From: Brevibacterium sp. XM4083
GTDB taxonomy: Bacteria; Actinomycetota; Actinomycetes; Actinomycetales; Brevibacteriaceae
DNA length: 64,000 nucleotides
NCBI RefSeq assembly: GCF_006489205.2
Contig: NZ_VFYR02000005.1
Span: 248,001 to 312,000, forward strand
Reading direction: 5' to 3'
This document shows positions 26,109 through 35,679 of the stretch, in pieces (position 1 is the first letter of the stretch; every line of letters begins with the position of its first letter). The position numbers and the translations under genes were made by a program. Below the pieces are notes generated by a model. That model worked only from the letters and a program-made list of their open reading frames with translations, made no database searches and had not been told where the DNA came from.

Positions 26109-27512
26109 TCACTTGTAGGTGCCGATCATCGTCATGACATCGAGCGCCTTGTCGAGGTCGGCCTCGGTGATCGAGCCGTTCTCGACGAAGCCGAGGTCGA
26201 TCGTCGCCTCCTTGACGGTCATCTTGTTCGCGACCGCGTGCTTGGCGATCTTCGCGGCGTTCTCGTAGCCGATGACCTTGTTGAGCGGGGTGACGATCGA
26301 CGGGGACGCCTCGGCGAGGAAGCGCGCCCGTTCGACGTTGGCGGTGAGCCCGTCGATCATCTTCTCCGCCATCACCGTCGAGGCGTTGGCGAGCAGGCGG
26401 ATCGACTCGAGGAGGTTCGAGGCCATGACGGGGATGCCGACGTTGAGCTCGAAGGCACCGTTCGTCGACGACAGGGCCACGGTCGTGTCGTTGCCGATGA
26501 CCTGGGCTGCGACCTGGATCGTCGCTTCGCAGATGACCGGGTTGACCTTGCCGGGCATGATCGAGGACCCGGGCTGGAGGTCGGGGATGGCGATCTCGCC
26601 GAGGCCGGTGTTCGGTCCCGAGCCCATCCACCGCAGATCGTTGCAGATCTTCATGTAGCCGTAGGCGATCGTGCGCAGCTGACCCGAGGCCTCGATGAGG
26701 CCGTCGCGGTTGGCCTGAGCCTCGAAGTGGTTGCGGGCCTCGGTGATCGGCAGGCCGGTCTCCTCGGCGAGTATCTCGACGACGCGCGAGGAGAACCCGT
26801 CAGGGGTGTTGATGCCGGTGCCCACGGCGGTGCCGCCCTGCGGCACCTCGGCGACGCGGGGGAGCGCCGATTCGATGCGCTCGATGCCGTAGCGGACCTG
26901 CGCGGCGTAGCCGCCGAACTCCTGGCCGAGGGTGACCGGGGTGGCGTCCATGAGGTGGGTGCGCCCGGACTTGACGACCGAGGCGAACTCCTCGGCCTTC
27001 TTCTCCAGCGACGTCGCCAGCGTGTCCATGGCCGGGATGAGCGTGGTCACCAGGGCCTTCGTCACGGCGACGTGGACCGAGGTGGGGAAGACGTCGTTCG
27101 ACGACTGCGAGGCGTTGACGTGGTCGTTGGGGTGGACGTCGATGCCCTTGTCGGCCAGGGCCTTCGTCGCCAGCGTCGCGAGCACCTCGTTGGTGTTCAT
27201 GTTCGACGAGGTGCCGGATCCGGTCTGGAAGACGTCGATGGGGAACTGCGCATCGTGCTTGCCGGCGATGACCTCGTCGGCGGCGTTCTCGATCGCCTCG
27301 GCACGGTCGGCGTCGAGGACGCCGAGTTCGCGGTTGGCCTTGGCTGCGGCCTTCTTCACCTGCGCGAGGGCGGCGATGTGCGCGGATTCGAGGGTCTTGC
27401 CGGAGATCGGGAAGTTCTCGACGGCGCGCTGGGTCTGCGCGCTGTAGAGGGCGTCCTTGGGAACCTTCACTTCACCCATGGTGTCGTGTTCGATGCGGAA
27501 CTCTTCGCTCAT
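26109..27512 (-). CDS. fumC: Fumarate hydratase class II
   Basis: A 467-residue fumarase of the aspartase/fumarase superfamily. Visible are [31 protein letters not shown] and the signature loop [12 protein letters not shown] with the catalytic Ser. It interconverts fumarate and malate in the TCA cycle as a homotetramer. It lies downstream of beta-carbonic anhydrase and glpX on the same strand, a gluconeogenesis/TCA cluster also seen in M. tuberculosis (Rv1098c-Rv1099c). Confidence 0.96.
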   Translation of the reverse strand: MSEEFRIEHDTMGEVKVPKDALYSAQTQRAVENFPISGKTLESAHIAALAQVKKAAAKANRELGVLDADRAEAIENAADEVIAGKHDAQFPIDVFQTGSGTSSNMNTNEVLATLATKALADKGIDVHPNDHVNASQSSNDVFPTSVHVAVTKALVTTLIPAMDTLATSLEKKAEEFASVVKSGRTHLMDATPVTLGQEFGGYAAQVRYGIERIESALPRVAEVPQGGTAVGTGINTPDGFSSRVVEILAEETGLPITEARNHFEAQANRDGLIEASGQLRTIAYGYMKICNDLRWMGSGPNTGLGEIAIPDLQPGSSIMPGKVNPVICEATIQVAAQVIGNDTTVALSSTNGAFELNVGIPVMASNLLESIRLLANASTVMAEKMIDGLTANVERARFLAEASPSIVTPLNKVIGYENAAKIAKHAVANKMTVKEATIDLGFVENGSITEADLDKALDVMTMIGTYK

Positions 27513-27591
27513 GCTTGGGCACTGTCCTTTCGTGATGGTGGTGTGGCCGCGACGTGCGGACGCCGCGGCGCCCTCACGTTCCGGCCACGGG

Positions 27592-28218
27592 TCAGGAGGC
27601 GTAGGTCGAGACCGCGGCCTCGTCGCCTCCGTACTGGGCGACGACGGTCGTGTGACCGTCGTGGAGCTGGTAGGTCATGCCGACGATGATGAGTCGGCCC
27701 TCCTCGACGGCGCGGGAGATCAGCGTGGAGAGCTGCATGATCTTCTCGACGGTGTCGATGGTGTTCTGCACGACCGTCTCATTGACGGTGGTGCGGTGGT
27801 TCTTCCGCGCCCGGGCCACGGTCGGGAGAATGCGGGCGACGACGTCGGAGATGAACCCGGGCGGGGTCTCCCCGGTGTCGTAGGCGTTGTAGGCCGCCGT
27901 CACGGCCCCGCAGCTGTCGTGGCCGAGGACGACGAGCAGCGGAGTGCCGAGCATTTCGACCCCGTACTCGAGCGAACCGAGGGTGACGGGGTCGATGACC
28001 TGTCCGGCGTTGCGCACGACGAACATGTCACCGATCCCGACGTCGAAGATCATCTCCGCGGCCACTCGGGAGTCGGCGCAGCCGAAGAGGGTGACGAACG
28101 GCTTCTGGTCGGCCGTCACCGCCTCGCGGCGCGCCGTGTCCTGGTTGGGATGTTCGGGCTCGTCGTTGACGAACCGGCGGTTGCCTTCCTGCAAGCGCTT
28201 CCAAGCCTGATTGGGCAT
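27592..28218 (-). CDS. Beta-class carbonic anhydrase
   Basis: A 208-residue protein with all four zinc-site residues: Cys47 and Asp49-Arg51 in GCADSR, His100 and Cys103 in GHDSCGA. It hydrates CO2 to bicarbonate, useful for carboxylases. It sits between glpX and fumC on the same strand with gaps of 109 and 79 nt, so an operon is likely. The core actinobacterial order does not usually include it, so it may be a later insertion. Confidence 0.95.
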   Translation of the reverse strand: MPNQAWKRLQEGNRRFVNDEPEHPNQDTARREAVTADQKPFVTLFGCADSRVAAEMIFDVGIGDMFVVRNAGQVIDPVTLGSLEYGVEMLGTPLLVVLGHDSCGAVTAAYNAYDTGETPPGFISDVVARILPTVARARKNHRTTVNETVVQNTIDTVEKIMQLSTLISRAVEEGRLIIVGMTYQLHDGHTTVVAQYGGDEAAVSTYAS

Positions 28219-28327
28219 TGCGTCCTGAACCTGCTTCCCTGGGCCGGTGATGGTGGAGCGAGCGGAATCGCACTCGCTGTGTCTGGGTCCGGCGCCGGGG
28301 ATGCCGACGCCGGTGATGGAGTCCGGG

Positions 28328-29452
28328 TCAGACGAGTCCGCGGCGGGCGGCCTCTTCGGCGGCCTCGACGTAGGAGTGGGTCTTCGCCGACTGGTGTTCG
28401 GCGAAGACCGAGCGCACGGTGCCGGACTTCGACCGCATGACGAGCGAATGCGTCGAGACGTGGCTGCCGTGGAACTTCACGCCGTCGAGCAGATCGCCCT
28501 GGGTGATGCCGGTGGCGACGAAGTAGCAGTTGTCCCCGGTCACGAGGTCATCGGTGCCGAGCACCTGGTCGATGTCGAGGCCGGCCTTCGCCGCGGCTTC
28601 GCGCTCACTGTCGTCCTGCGGCCACAGGCGGCCCTGGATGACGCCGCCGAGGGCCTTGATCGCACACGCGGTGATGATGCCCTCCGGGGTGCCGCCGATG
28701 CCCATGAGCATGTCGACGCCCGTGTCGGGGCGGCAGGCGGCGATGGCGCCGGCGACGTCGCCGTCGGTGATGAGGCGGATGCGGGCGCCGGCGGCGCGGA
28801 TCTCCGCGATCGTCTTCTCGTGGCGGGGGCGGTCGAGGATCATCACCGTCACCGAGGCGGGATCCTTCGTACCCTTGGCCTTGGCGACGCGGCGGATGTT
28901 CTCCGCGATCGGCAGGCGCAGGTCGACGGCGTCAGCGGCGGCGGGCCCGGTGACGAGCTTCTCCATGTAGAACACGGCCGACGGGTCGTACATCGCGCCG
29001 TCTTCGGTCACGGCCATGACGGAGATCGCGTTGGGCATGCCGAGCGCGGTCAGTCGGGTGCCGTCGATCGGGTCGACGGCGACATCGCAGCGGGCTCCGC
29101 CGCCGTCGCCGACCTGCTCGCCGTTGAAGAGCATCGGCGCTTCGTCCTTCTCGCCTTCGCCGATGACGACGGTTCCGGCCATCCGGACGCTGGAGATGAC
29201 ATTGCGCATCGCGGCCACGGCTGCGCCGTCGGCGGCGTTCTTGTCCCCGCGGCCCACCCAGGGGGCGGCGGCGATGGCGGCGGCTTCGGTGACGCGCACG
29301 AGTTCGAGGGCGAGGTTGCGGTCGGGAGCGTCGGCTCCGACCTGGGCCTGCTGGGACCATGCGTCGGTGACTGCGACGGGTGGCGCTTCCGCGTCCACTC
29401 GGCCCCGATCATGATGCGATTTCACGTCAACTGAATCCTGTGGGTCACTCAT
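28328..29452 (-). CDS. glpX: Fructose-1,6-bisphosphatase class II
   Basis: A 374-residue GlpX enzyme. [15 protein letters not shown] and the metal motif DPIDGT bind Mg/Mn, and [10 protein letters not shown] and [20 protein letters not shown] form the sugar-phosphate site. It is the gluconeogenic FBPase of most actinobacteria. Start at MSDPQDS, preceded by GGAGG; a longer in-frame extension would read through the upstream 21-bp repeats and was rejected. Divergent from the DUF4245 gene, as in M. tuberculosis (Rv1099c/Rv1100). Confidence 0.94.
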   Translation of the reverse strand: MSDPQDSVDVKSHHDRGRVDAEAPPVAVTDAWSQQAQVGADAPDRNLALELVRVTEAAAIAAAPWVGRGDKNAADGAAVAAMRNVISSVRMAGTVVIGEGEKDEAPMLFNGEQVGDGGGARCDVAVDPIDGTRLTALGMPNAISVMAVTEDGAMYDPSAVFYMEKLVTGPAAADAVDLRLPIAENIRRVAKAKGTKDPASVTVMILDRPRHEKTIAEIRAAGARIRLITDGDVAGAIAACRPDTGVDMLMGIGGTPEGIITACAIKALGGVIQGRLWPQDDSEREAAAKAGLDIDQVLGTDDLVTGDNCYFVATGITQGDLLDGVKFHGSHVSTHSLVMRSKSGTVRSVFAEHQSAKTHSYVEAAEEAARRGLV

Positions 29453-29479
29453 GCCTCCAATTGTGCCACCCTCCTCAGG

Positions 29480-29563
29480 TGGTCTCCGACACCTCCTCGG
29501 TGAGTGCTGACACCCAATTGATGAGTACTGACACCTCATTGATGAGTACTGGCACCTCCTCGG
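29480..29563. repeat. Four 21-bp iterons between glpX and the DUF4245 gene
   Basis: Units begin at 29480, 29501, 29522 and 29543. The inner ones read TGAGTRCTGACACC followed by a variable 7-nt tail. The 21-bp period equals two helical turns, so every copy presents the same DNA face. It looks like a cooperative binding array rather than coding sequence. Confidence 0.7.
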
Positions 29564-29783
29564 GTGTGCGCCGACAGCGGGGCCCGGCACGTGGCCGAGT
29601 GCCGGTCGCCGAACGGTGAGCCCGTGCGCCAGGCGTCAGTGGCACCACCGCGCCGGGCGTCAGCGGCGCTGCCGATTGGCTCCTGGTGGGCCGCGCGGGG
29701 ACAATGGAGGGGTGAATGTCCGTTCCACCACCGACGAAACGGGTTCCCGGCAGCAGCAGGGGACCGGCCGTGAGGGAGTTTCC
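29564..29783. other. Remainder of the 331-bp glpX-DUF4245 intergenic region
   Basis: No credible gene was found. The only candidate signals are an ACAAT-GGAGGG-GTG stretch at 29701-29714, which could be an alternative earlier start region for the DUF4245 gene, and GGGAG at 29774-29778, the ribosome-binding site for its chosen ATG. Confidence 0.4.
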
Positions 29784-30353
29784 ATGTCCGACCAGTCCGG
29801 AGTCGTCCTTCCCGGGTCGCGGGAAGAGATGCGTCTGCTGCGGAAGAACTCGAACTGGGTGAACATGACCGTGGCGATCATGGCGTGCCTGGCGCTCGTC
29901 GGCGGTGTACTCCTCCTTGCTCCGCAGCCGGAGGTCAACTCCGAGCGGGTCGTCGACTATCGCGCGATCGCCGAGGTGTCCCAGTCGAACACGGACTATC
30001 CACTCGTCGTTCCCGACGTGCCGTCGGGGTGGACGTCGAACGAAGCCAACCTCGATCGCATCGGCGACACCGGCGTCACCTCGTGGTACGTCTCGTTCCT
30101 CGGGCCCGACGATCAGTGGGTGAGCATCGAGCAGGCGCAGGCGTCGCAGGCGTGGGCCGACGGGAGGGTCAAAGATGCGACCGCCGCCGAGACCGTCGAT
30201 GTCAGCGGCTACACCTACCAGGTGTACCGGACCGATGATGCGAAGGTGCAGTGGGTGACGTCGAAGGGCGACGTCTTCGTCGTCATCACGGCCATCGCCA
30301 CTCCGGACACGGTCAACTACTTCGCCGATCAGGTGTCAGCCGACCTCGCCTGA
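29784..30353 (+). CDS. DUF4245 single-pass membrane protein
   Basis: A 189-residue protein with an N-terminal cytoplasmic tail, one transmembrane helix (VNMTVAIMACLALVGGVLLL, ~26-45) and an extracytoplasmic domain (DYPLVVPDVPSGWTSN, TSWYVSFLG) typical of DUF4245. ATG is preceded by GGGAG. It is divergent from glpX, as its M. tuberculosis homologue is. Function unknown; the conserved pairing suggests a link to central carbon metabolism or the envelope. Confidence 0.85.
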   Translation: MSDQSGVVLPGSREEMRLLRKNSNWVNMTVAIMACLALVGGVLLLAPQPEVNSERVVDYRAIAEVSQSNTDYPLVVPDVPSGWTSNEANLDRIGDTGVTSWYVSFLGPDDQWVSIEQAQASQAWADGRVKDATAAETVDVSGYTYQVYRTDDAKVQWVTSKGDVFVVITAIATPDTVNYFADQVSADLA

Positions 30354-30372
30354 GCCGACAGATCGCCTGAGT

Positions 30373-30444
30373 GGGCACCGCGCCACTGTTGCGTACGGTG
30401 CCCTGACTGCCTGCGCTTGCATGGGCCGCGCGTGACCGCGGCCC
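30373..30444. terminator. Two hairpins between the DUF4245 gene and xseB
   Basis: GGGCACCG/CGGTGCCC (30373-30403, 15-nt loop) and GGGCCGCG/CGCGGCCC (30423-30444, 6-nt loop) lie in the convergent gap and probably terminate the two opposing transcripts. Confidence 0.5.
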
Positions 30445-30490
30445 GCGGTCGGATCCAAGCCGTCGCCGGGCACCGGGGACGGCTGAACCG

Positions 30491-30727
30491 TCATTCGTCG
30501 TCGGTGCTGTCCTCGTGGGCCTTGTCGAGGCGTTCGCGCGCACCGTCGAGCCACGCCTGGCACCGGTCGGCCAGTGCCTCGCCGCGTTCCCACAGCCGCA
30601 GCGACTCCTCGAGGGGCAGGTTGCCGGCCTCGAGGCGCTTGACCGTGGTGACGAGTTCCTCGCGCGCCTGTTCGTAGCTCAGTGTGCTGATGTCGGGTTC
30701 GCTCTGCTGGGTGGCGGGTTCGGTCAT
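30491..30727 (-). CDS. xseB: Exodeoxyribonuclease VII small subunit
   Basis: A 78-residue helical protein: LSYEQAREELVTTVKRLEAGNLPLEESLRLWERGEALADRC is the family signature, followed by an acidic tail. It forms the filamentous small subunits of ExoVII. Its start lies 2 nt after the xseA stop, so the two are in one operon. Confidence 0.95.
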   Translation of the reverse strand: MTEPATQQSEPDISTLSYEQAREELVTTVKRLEAGNLPLEESLRLWERGEALADRCQAWLDGARERLDKAHEDSTDDE

Positions 30728-30729
30728 GG

Positions 30730-32031
30730 TCAGCTCCTTGTCTCTTCTGTGGCATCGTCGATGGTCGTCACCTCGGCGTCGAAGCGTCCGCGGGCGACTC
30801 TGATATGGACGGTCGATCCGGTGTGGACTTCGTCGGCATCGCGCACGGCCTGGCCGCTGTCCGTCTGCACAACGGCGTAGCCGCGTTCGAGCGTGCGCAG
30901 CGGCGAGAGCGACCGGGCCTGCGACCGCAGGTGGTTGATCTCGTTCTGTCCCTGGTTGAGCTGACCGAACATCGCCTGCAGGCTGCGGCGCCGGAGCATG
31001 AGGAGTTCGTCCTCCCGGGCGTCGACGATCGTCTGGGGTTCGGCGAGGACGGGTCGCGAGCGCACGGCGGTGAGCATCTCCTGCTCGCGGTCGATGATGC
31101 GATTGACTGCGGAATCGAGCATGGCCCGGGCATTGAGGATGCCCATGGCTTCCTCGGCGACGTCGGGGACGATGCGCTTGGCGGCATCGGTCGGTGTCGA
31201 GGCGCGGAGATCAGCGACCTCGTCGAGGATGGGACGGTCGGCTTCATGGCCGATCGCCGAGACGACCGGTGTCTGAGCATTGGACACGGCGCGGACCAGC
31301 GCTTCGTTGGAGAACGGGAGGAGGTCCTCCATGCTGCCGCCGCCGCGGGCGATGACGATGACGTCGATCGACGGGTCCGCGTCGAGCTCGGCGAGGTTCT
31401 TCATCACTCCGGGCACGGCGTCAGGCCCCTGCACCGCGGTGTTGCGGATCTCGAATTCGGCGGCGGGCCAGCGGAGGTGGACATTGCGCACGACGTCCTT
31501 CTGGGCGTCGGAGTCGCGTCCGGTGATCAGCCCGATGCGGTTCGGGAGGAACGGCAGACGCTTCTTGCGGTTGGGATCGAACAGGCCTTCGGCGGCGAGC
31601 TGCTTCTTCAGTCGTTCGAGACGAGCGAGCAGCTCGCCGAGGCCGACGGCGCGGATGTCGTTGGCGCGCATCGTCAGACGGCCGGTCTTCGTCCAGAAGT
31701 CGGCTTTGAGGTTCGCGACCACATGGCTGCCTTCGGACAGCTGTGCTCCCGTGCGGTCGAGGACGTTCTTCCAGATCTGGACGGGCAGGGACATCTCGAC
31801 GTCGGTGTCGCGCAGCGTGAGGTAACTGGCCTTGCCGCGGTGGTTGAGCTCAACGACCTGGCCTTCGATCCACACGCTCGACATGCGGTCGATGTAGGAC
31901 TTCATCTTGTTCGACAGAACACTGAGCGGCCACGGGTTCTCCGCTGTGGTCTCCGCCGCCGTCGCCGGCAGCTCCTGCGGGTCGACGGACTCGCCGAGCG
32001 TCCCGGGGGTGCCGGATATTCGTTGCGCCAT
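30730..32031 (-). CDS. xseA: Exodeoxyribonuclease VII large subunit
   Basis: A 433-residue protein with the N-terminal OB fold (VWIEGQVVELNHRGKASYLTLRDTD), then the catalytic domain with GLITGRDSDAQKDVVRNV, VIVIARGGGSMEDLLPFSNE and VSAIGHEADRPILDEVADLRASTPTDAA. A coiled-coil C terminus (MLRRRSLQAMFGQLNQGQNEINHLRSQ) binds XseB. It degrades single-stranded DNA processively. Divergent from ispH. Confidence 0.95.
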   Translation of the reverse strand: MAQRISGTPGTLGESVDPQELPATAAETTAENPWPLSVLSNKMKSYIDRMSSVWIEGQVVELNHRGKASYLTLRDTDVEMSLPVQIWKNVLDRTGAQLSEGSHVVANLKADFWTKTGRLTMRANDIRAVGLGELLARLERLKKQLAAEGLFDPNRKKRLPFLPNRIGLITGRDSDAQKDVVRNVHLRWPAAEFEIRNTAVQGPDAVPGVMKNLAELDADPSIDVIVIARGGGSMEDLLPFSNEALVRAVSNAQTPVVSAIGHEADRPILDEVADLRASTPTDAAKRIVPDVAEEAMGILNARAMLDSAVNRIIDREQEMLTAVRSRPVLAEPQTIVDAREDELLMLRRRSLQAMFGQLNQGQNEINHLRSQARSLSPLRTLERGYAVVQTDSGQAVRDADEVHTGSTVHIRVARGRFDAEVTTIDDATEETRS

Positions 32032-32174
32032 GTCATCTCCTTGTCCCGACCCAGCCTAACGAACGCCTCGGACATGGACGGTCAGCGCTGCCGGGCGGGT
32101 CCCGGGCAGCCGTCGGGCAAGGCAACTGCCTGTGGAATGGTTCACCTTTGTGGCCCACGCACAGCCCCGACACT

Positions 32175-32180
32175 TAGACT
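32175..32180 (+). promoter_or_regulatory. -10 box (TAGACT) of ispH
   Basis: TAGACT ends 6 nt before the GTG start codon, so the predicted transcription start coincides with it, and no ribosome-binding site is present between them. This points to a leaderless mRNA. Confidence 0.55.
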
Positions 32181-32186
32181 GTCCCT

Positions 32187-33266
32187 GTGACTGCCGTTTC
32201 TGTTCCCATGCCCACGATCCCGCGCAAGCGCATCGCCCCGGACGCTATTCGGACCCCGGCCGGCAGCGAGCAGAAGGTGCTGCTCGCCGCTCCGCGCGGT
32301 TACTGCGCTGGCGTCGATCGCGCCGTGATCGCGGTCGAACGCGCGCTCGAGCACTACGGTGCTCCCGTCTATGTGCGCAAGGAGATCGTCCACAACCGGC
32401 ACGTCGTCGAAACGCTTTCGGAGCGCGGTGCGGTCTTCGTCAATGAGACCGATGAGGTTCCCGAGGGCGCCCGGGTCGTGTTCTCCGCTCACGGTGTCTC
32501 CCCGGCCGTTCACGCCGAGGCGGCCGCCCGCGATCTCGCGACGATCGACGCGACGTGCCCGCTGGTGACGAAGGTCCACCGGGAGGCTGTCCGGTTCGCC
32601 CGCGACGGCTACCGCATCCTCCTCGTCGGCCATGCCGGTCACGAAGAGGTCGAAGGCACGATGGGCGAGGCTCCGGATCACATCACGCTCATCCAGAACC
32701 CGGAGGAAGCGAAGACCGTCGAGGTCGAGGACACCGAGAACCTCGTGTGGATCTCGCAGACGACGCTGAGCGTCGATGAGACCATGGCGACCGTCGACAT
32801 CCTCCGTCAGCGCTTCCCGCAACTGCAGGATCCGCCGAGCGATGACATCTGCTACGCCACCCAGAACCGTCAGGTTGCGGTGAAGAAGATCGCCCCGCAG
32901 GCCGATCTCGTGCTCGTCGTCGGGTCGGCGAACTCATCGAACTCGGTGCGCCTCGTCGAGGTCGCCCTTGAGCACGGTGCGAAGGCGGCCCACCGCATCG
33001 ACTTCGCCCGTGAAGTCGACGAGACCTGGTTCCACGACGTCGCGACCGTCGGCGTCACCTCGGGGGCGAGTGTCCCCGACGGCCTCGTGCAGGAGCTGCT
33101 CGGACTCCTCGCCGACTACGGCTTCTCCTCGGTCGAGGAAGTCGTCACCGCCGAAGAGGATCTCATGTTCTCGCTGCCGCGGGAACTGCGCAAGGACCTC
33201 AAGGCGGCAGGCAAGAAGACGTCGAACAAGCGCGACGGCGCTGACCGTCAGCACGACATCATCTGA
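32187..33266 (+). CDS. ispH: 4-hydroxy-3-methylbut-2-enyl diphosphate reductase
   Basis: A 359-residue IspH/LytB. The three cluster cysteines are Cys40 ([13 protein letters not shown]), Cys124 ([11 protein letters not shown]) and Cys222 ([11 protein letters not shown]), and the catalytic Glu region is in [13 protein letters not shown]. It performs the last step of the MEP isoprenoid pathway, making IPP and DMAPP, which would feed the nearby prenyl synthase. GTG start, apparently leaderless. The C-terminal tail is basic and variable. Confidence 0.96.
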   Translation: MTAVSVPMPTIPRKRIAPDAIRTPAGSEQKVLLAAPRGYCAGVDRAVIAVERALEHYGAPVYVRKEIVHNRHVVETLSERGAVFVNETDEVPEGARVVFSAHGVSPAVHAEAAARDLATIDATCPLVTKVHREAVRFARDGYRILLVGHAGHEEVEGTMGEAPDHITLIQNPEEAKTVEVEDTENLVWISQTTLSVDETMATVDILRQRFPQLQDPPSDDICYATQNRQVAVKKIAPQADLVLVVGSANSSNSVRLVEVALEHGAKAAHRIDFAREVDETWFHDVATVGVTSGASVPDGLVQELLGLLADYGFSSVEEVVTAEEDLMFSLPRELRKDLKAAGKKTSNKRDGADRQHDII

Positions 33267-33270
33267 ACTG

Positions 33271-33319
33271 TTCGACCCTTCACCGGACGCGTGAGCCGTT
33301 CGACCCCTCACCGGACGCG
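33271..33319. repeat. 21-bp direct repeat between ispH and rmuC
   Basis: TTCGACCCYTCACCGGACGCG occurs twice, 28 bp apart (20 of 21 identical), immediately after the ispH stop. Role unknown; no strong hairpin was seen. Confidence 0.65.
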
Positions 33320-33353
33320 CTGATCGGACGAATCGCGCATCTGTGTGCTCGTC

Positions 33354-34520
33354 TCAGTCGGTGCCGGTATGTCGCCTCCTCAGCAGTGTCGGATCGTCTG
33401 CGCCGAAGCTCGGGCGTGAGAGCTCCGCAGCACTGACCCCCCGCGTTCGGGAGTCGAGTTCGGCGACCGCGTCGAGTTCCTCGCTGACGATGCCCGTCGA
33501 CGGGAACTTGCGCGCCGTGACGAGGAAGCGCGACTCGAACGAGGAGACGAACCGGTTGTAGTCCTCCACGGAGCGGTCGAGGCTCGACCCCATCTTCGAC
33601 ACATGCGAGACGAGCGTGCCGACGCGTTCGTAGAGTTCCGTGCCGAGACGCAGGACCTCAGCCGCCGACGTGCTCATCTCCGCCTGACGCCAATTGAGCG
33701 CGATGGTCTTGAGCAGGACGAGGAGCGTGGCAGGAGAGGTGAGGACGACGTTCTTGCCCAGGGCATGATCGATCATCTTCGGATAGGTCGCGGCCGCGGC
33801 GGAGAGCAGGCCGTCGGTGGGAACGAAGCACACGACGAAATCCGGTGCGGTCTCGAACGCCTTCCAGTACTCCTTCGACGCGAGCGCATCGACATGGCGC
33901 AGGAGCGCGCGAGCATGGCTGCCGTCGGCCTCCTCTCCCTCGCCGATCCGCGCCGACAGCGGGGTCTTCGCATCGATGACGATGGTGCCTCCGCCGGGCA
34001 GGTGCACGATCATGTCGGGACGGTGGCGCTGTCCATCGCGTTCGACGCTGACCTGCGCATCGAAGTCGACGTGGGGGAGGAGCCCCGCGTATTCGACGAT
34101 GCGCCGCAGCTGCACCTCGCCCCAATCGCCGCGCTGAGTTGTGGAGTTCAGGGCATTCGCGAGTGACCCGGTCGATTCCTGCAGCCGCAGATTCTGCTGG
34201 CTCAGGTGCGAGATCTGGGCGTTGAGCCGGGTGATCTGCTCGACCTGAGCCCTGTCCTGAGTGCGGACGCTCTCATGCAGCTGTCGGACACTGGCGGCGA
34301 GGGGCCCGATGGCCGCGGTGATCTCGCTGGCCATCTGGGCGTCGGCTTCGAGGTCCTCGGTCCGGGTGGAGAGGAGCTGGGAGGTCGTCTCCGCGCGGGT
34401 CAGGCGTTCGACGTAGCGGGAGCGGGTGAGGGCGCGACCGAGGAGGAACCCGAGGGCAGCGCTGAGGACGATCGCCAGGAAGAAGGCGACGATGACGCCG
34501 GCGGCGGGAAATGCATTCAT
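33354..34520 (-). CDS. rmuC: DNA recombination protein RmuC
   Basis: A 388-residue protein: N-terminal membrane helix (AAGVIVAFFLAIVLSAALGFLLG), a coiled coil (~40-130), then the RmuC nuclease-like domain with RGDWGEVQLRRIVEYAGL, RPDMIVHLPGGGTIVIDAKTPL and EYWKAFETAPDFVVCFVPTDG. RmuC limits inversion at short inverted repeats. The start was placed at MNAFPAAG. A much longer in-frame stretch upstream is the antisense of ychF and was rejected. Divergent from ychF. Confidence 0.9.
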   Translation of the reverse strand: MNAFPAAGVIVAFFLAIVLSAALGFLLGRALTRSRYVERLTRAETTSQLLSTRTEDLEADAQMASEITAAIGPLAASVRQLHESVRTQDRAQVEQITRLNAQISHLSQQNLRLQESTGSLANALNSTTQRGDWGEVQLRRIVEYAGLLPHVDFDAQVSVERDGQRHRPDMIVHLPGGGTIVIDAKTPLSARIGEGEEADGSHARALLRHVDALASKEYWKAFETAPDFVVCFVPTDGLLSAAAATYPKMIDHALGKNVVLTSPATLLVLLKTIALNWRQAEMSTSAAEVLRLGTELYERVGTLVSHVSKMGSSLDRSVEDYNRFVSSFESRFLVTARKFPSTGIVSEELDAVAELDSRTRGVSAAELSRPSFGADDPTLLRRRHTGTD

Positions 34521-34578
34521 GACTTCAGGGTGACAGACGGCACGGACACGAGGATTCGGGACCGCCTCGGCGCCGGGA

Positions 34579-34584
34579 TAGACT
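34579..34584 (+). promoter_or_regulatory. -10 box (TAGACT) of ychF
   Basis: TAGACT ends 8 nt before the GTG start, leaving no room for a ribosome-binding site. This is consistent with a leaderless transcript. Confidence 0.5.
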
Positions 34585-34592
34585 TGACTACC

Positions 34593-35678
34593 GTGGCACT
34601 GACAATCGGAATCGTGGGACTGCCCAATGTCGGCAAGTCGACCATGTTTAATGCACTGACCAAGAACCAGGTTCTCGCGGCGAACTATCCGTTTGCGACG
34701 ATCGAGCCGAATGTGGGCGTTGTGCCCCTGCCGGATGCGCGGCTGACGCGCCTGGCCGAGATCTTCGGGTCGGAGCGGATCCTCAACGCGACCGTCGACT
34801 TCGTCGACATCGCCGGAATCGTGCGCGGTGCCTCCGAGGGTGAGGGGCTGGGCAATCAGTTCCTCGCGAACATCCGCGAAGCCGACGCGATCTGCCAGGT
34901 CATCCGCGGTTTCGTCGATGACGATGTCGTCCACGTCGACGGCAAGATCAGTCCGGCCGATGACATCGACACGATCAACACCGAGCTCATCCTCGCCGAT
35001 CTCCAGACCCTGGAGAAGGCGCGCCCGCGGATCGAGAAGGACGTCAAGGGCAAGCGGGCGCCGGCCGAGTTGCTCACGGCGATGGATGCGGCCACGGAGA
35101 TCCTCGAGAGCGGGCGGACGCTCTACCAGGCGATGCATACGGACAAGTTCGACGTCTCGCCGCTGCGGGAGCTGCAGCTGATGACGACGAAGCCGTTCCT
35201 CTACGTCTTCAATGTCGACGACGAGGTGCTCGGCGATGAGGCGAAGAAGGACGAGATGCGGGCGCTGGTGGCCCCGGTCGAGGCGATCTTCCTCGATGCG
35301 AAGTTCGAGTCCGAGCTCGCTGAGCTCGACGAGGACGAGGCGCGGGAGATGCTCGAGTCGACGGGTCAGGAGGAGAGCGGACTCGATCAGCTCGCTCGCG
35401 TCGGGTTCGACACGCTCGGTCTCCAGACCTATCTGACCGCGGGGCCGAAGGAATCGCGCGCGTGGACGATCCCGAAGGGGGCGACGGCCCCCGAGGCGGC
35501 CGGAGTCATCCACACTGACTTCCAGAAGGGCTTCATCAAGGCTGAGGTCGTCTCCTTCGACGATCTCGACGCCACCGGCTCGATGGCGGCCGCCAAGTCC
35601 GCCGGCAAGGTGCGGATGGAAGGCAAGGACTACGTCATGGTCGACGGGGACGTCGTGGAGTTCCGGTTCAACGTCTAG
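34593..35678 (+). CDS. ychF: Redox-regulated ATPase YchF (Obg-like)
   Basis: A 361-residue P-loop protein of normal length. It shows GIVGLPNVGKSTMFNALTK (G1), FATIEPNVG (switch I), DFVDIAGIVRGASEGEGLGNQFLANIR (G3 region), a helical insert, NVDDE in the G4 position (YchF prefers ATP) and a C-terminal TGS domain ending DVVEFRFNV. Its extreme 3' end is repeated several times downstream, marking it as an integration target. In M. tuberculosis the genes following ychF (Rv1112) are a VapBC toxin-antitoxin pair. Confidence 0.96.
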   Translation: MALTIGIVGLPNVGKSTMFNALTKNQVLAANYPFATIEPNVGVVPLPDARLTRLAEIFGSERILNATVDFVDIAGIVRGASEGEGLGNQFLANIREADAICQVIRGFVDDDVVHVDGKISPADDIDTINTELILADLQTLEKARPRIEKDVKGKRAPAELLTAMDAATEILESGRTLYQAMHTDKFDVSPLRELQLMTTKPFLYVFNVDDEVLGDEAKKDEMRALVAPVEAIFLDAKFESELAELDEDEAREMLESTGQEESGLDQLARVGFDTLGLQTYLTAGPKESRAWTIPKGATAPEAAGVIHTDFQKGFIKAEVVSFDDLDATGSMAAAKSAGKVRMEGKDYVMVDGDVVEFRFNV

Positions 35679-35679
35679 T
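35655..35679 (+). repeat. ychF 3'-end repeat, copy 1 (native end of ychF)
   Basis: The 25-nt sequence starting GTGGAGTTCCGGTTCAACGT encodes VEFRFNV-stop of ychF. It is the reference for the four downstream copies and the left boundary of the accessory region. Confidence 0.85.

Noticed and set aside
29480..29563. Regular repeats considered as a CRISPR array
   Set aside because: Units are contiguous 21-mers without spacers, and no cas genes are present.
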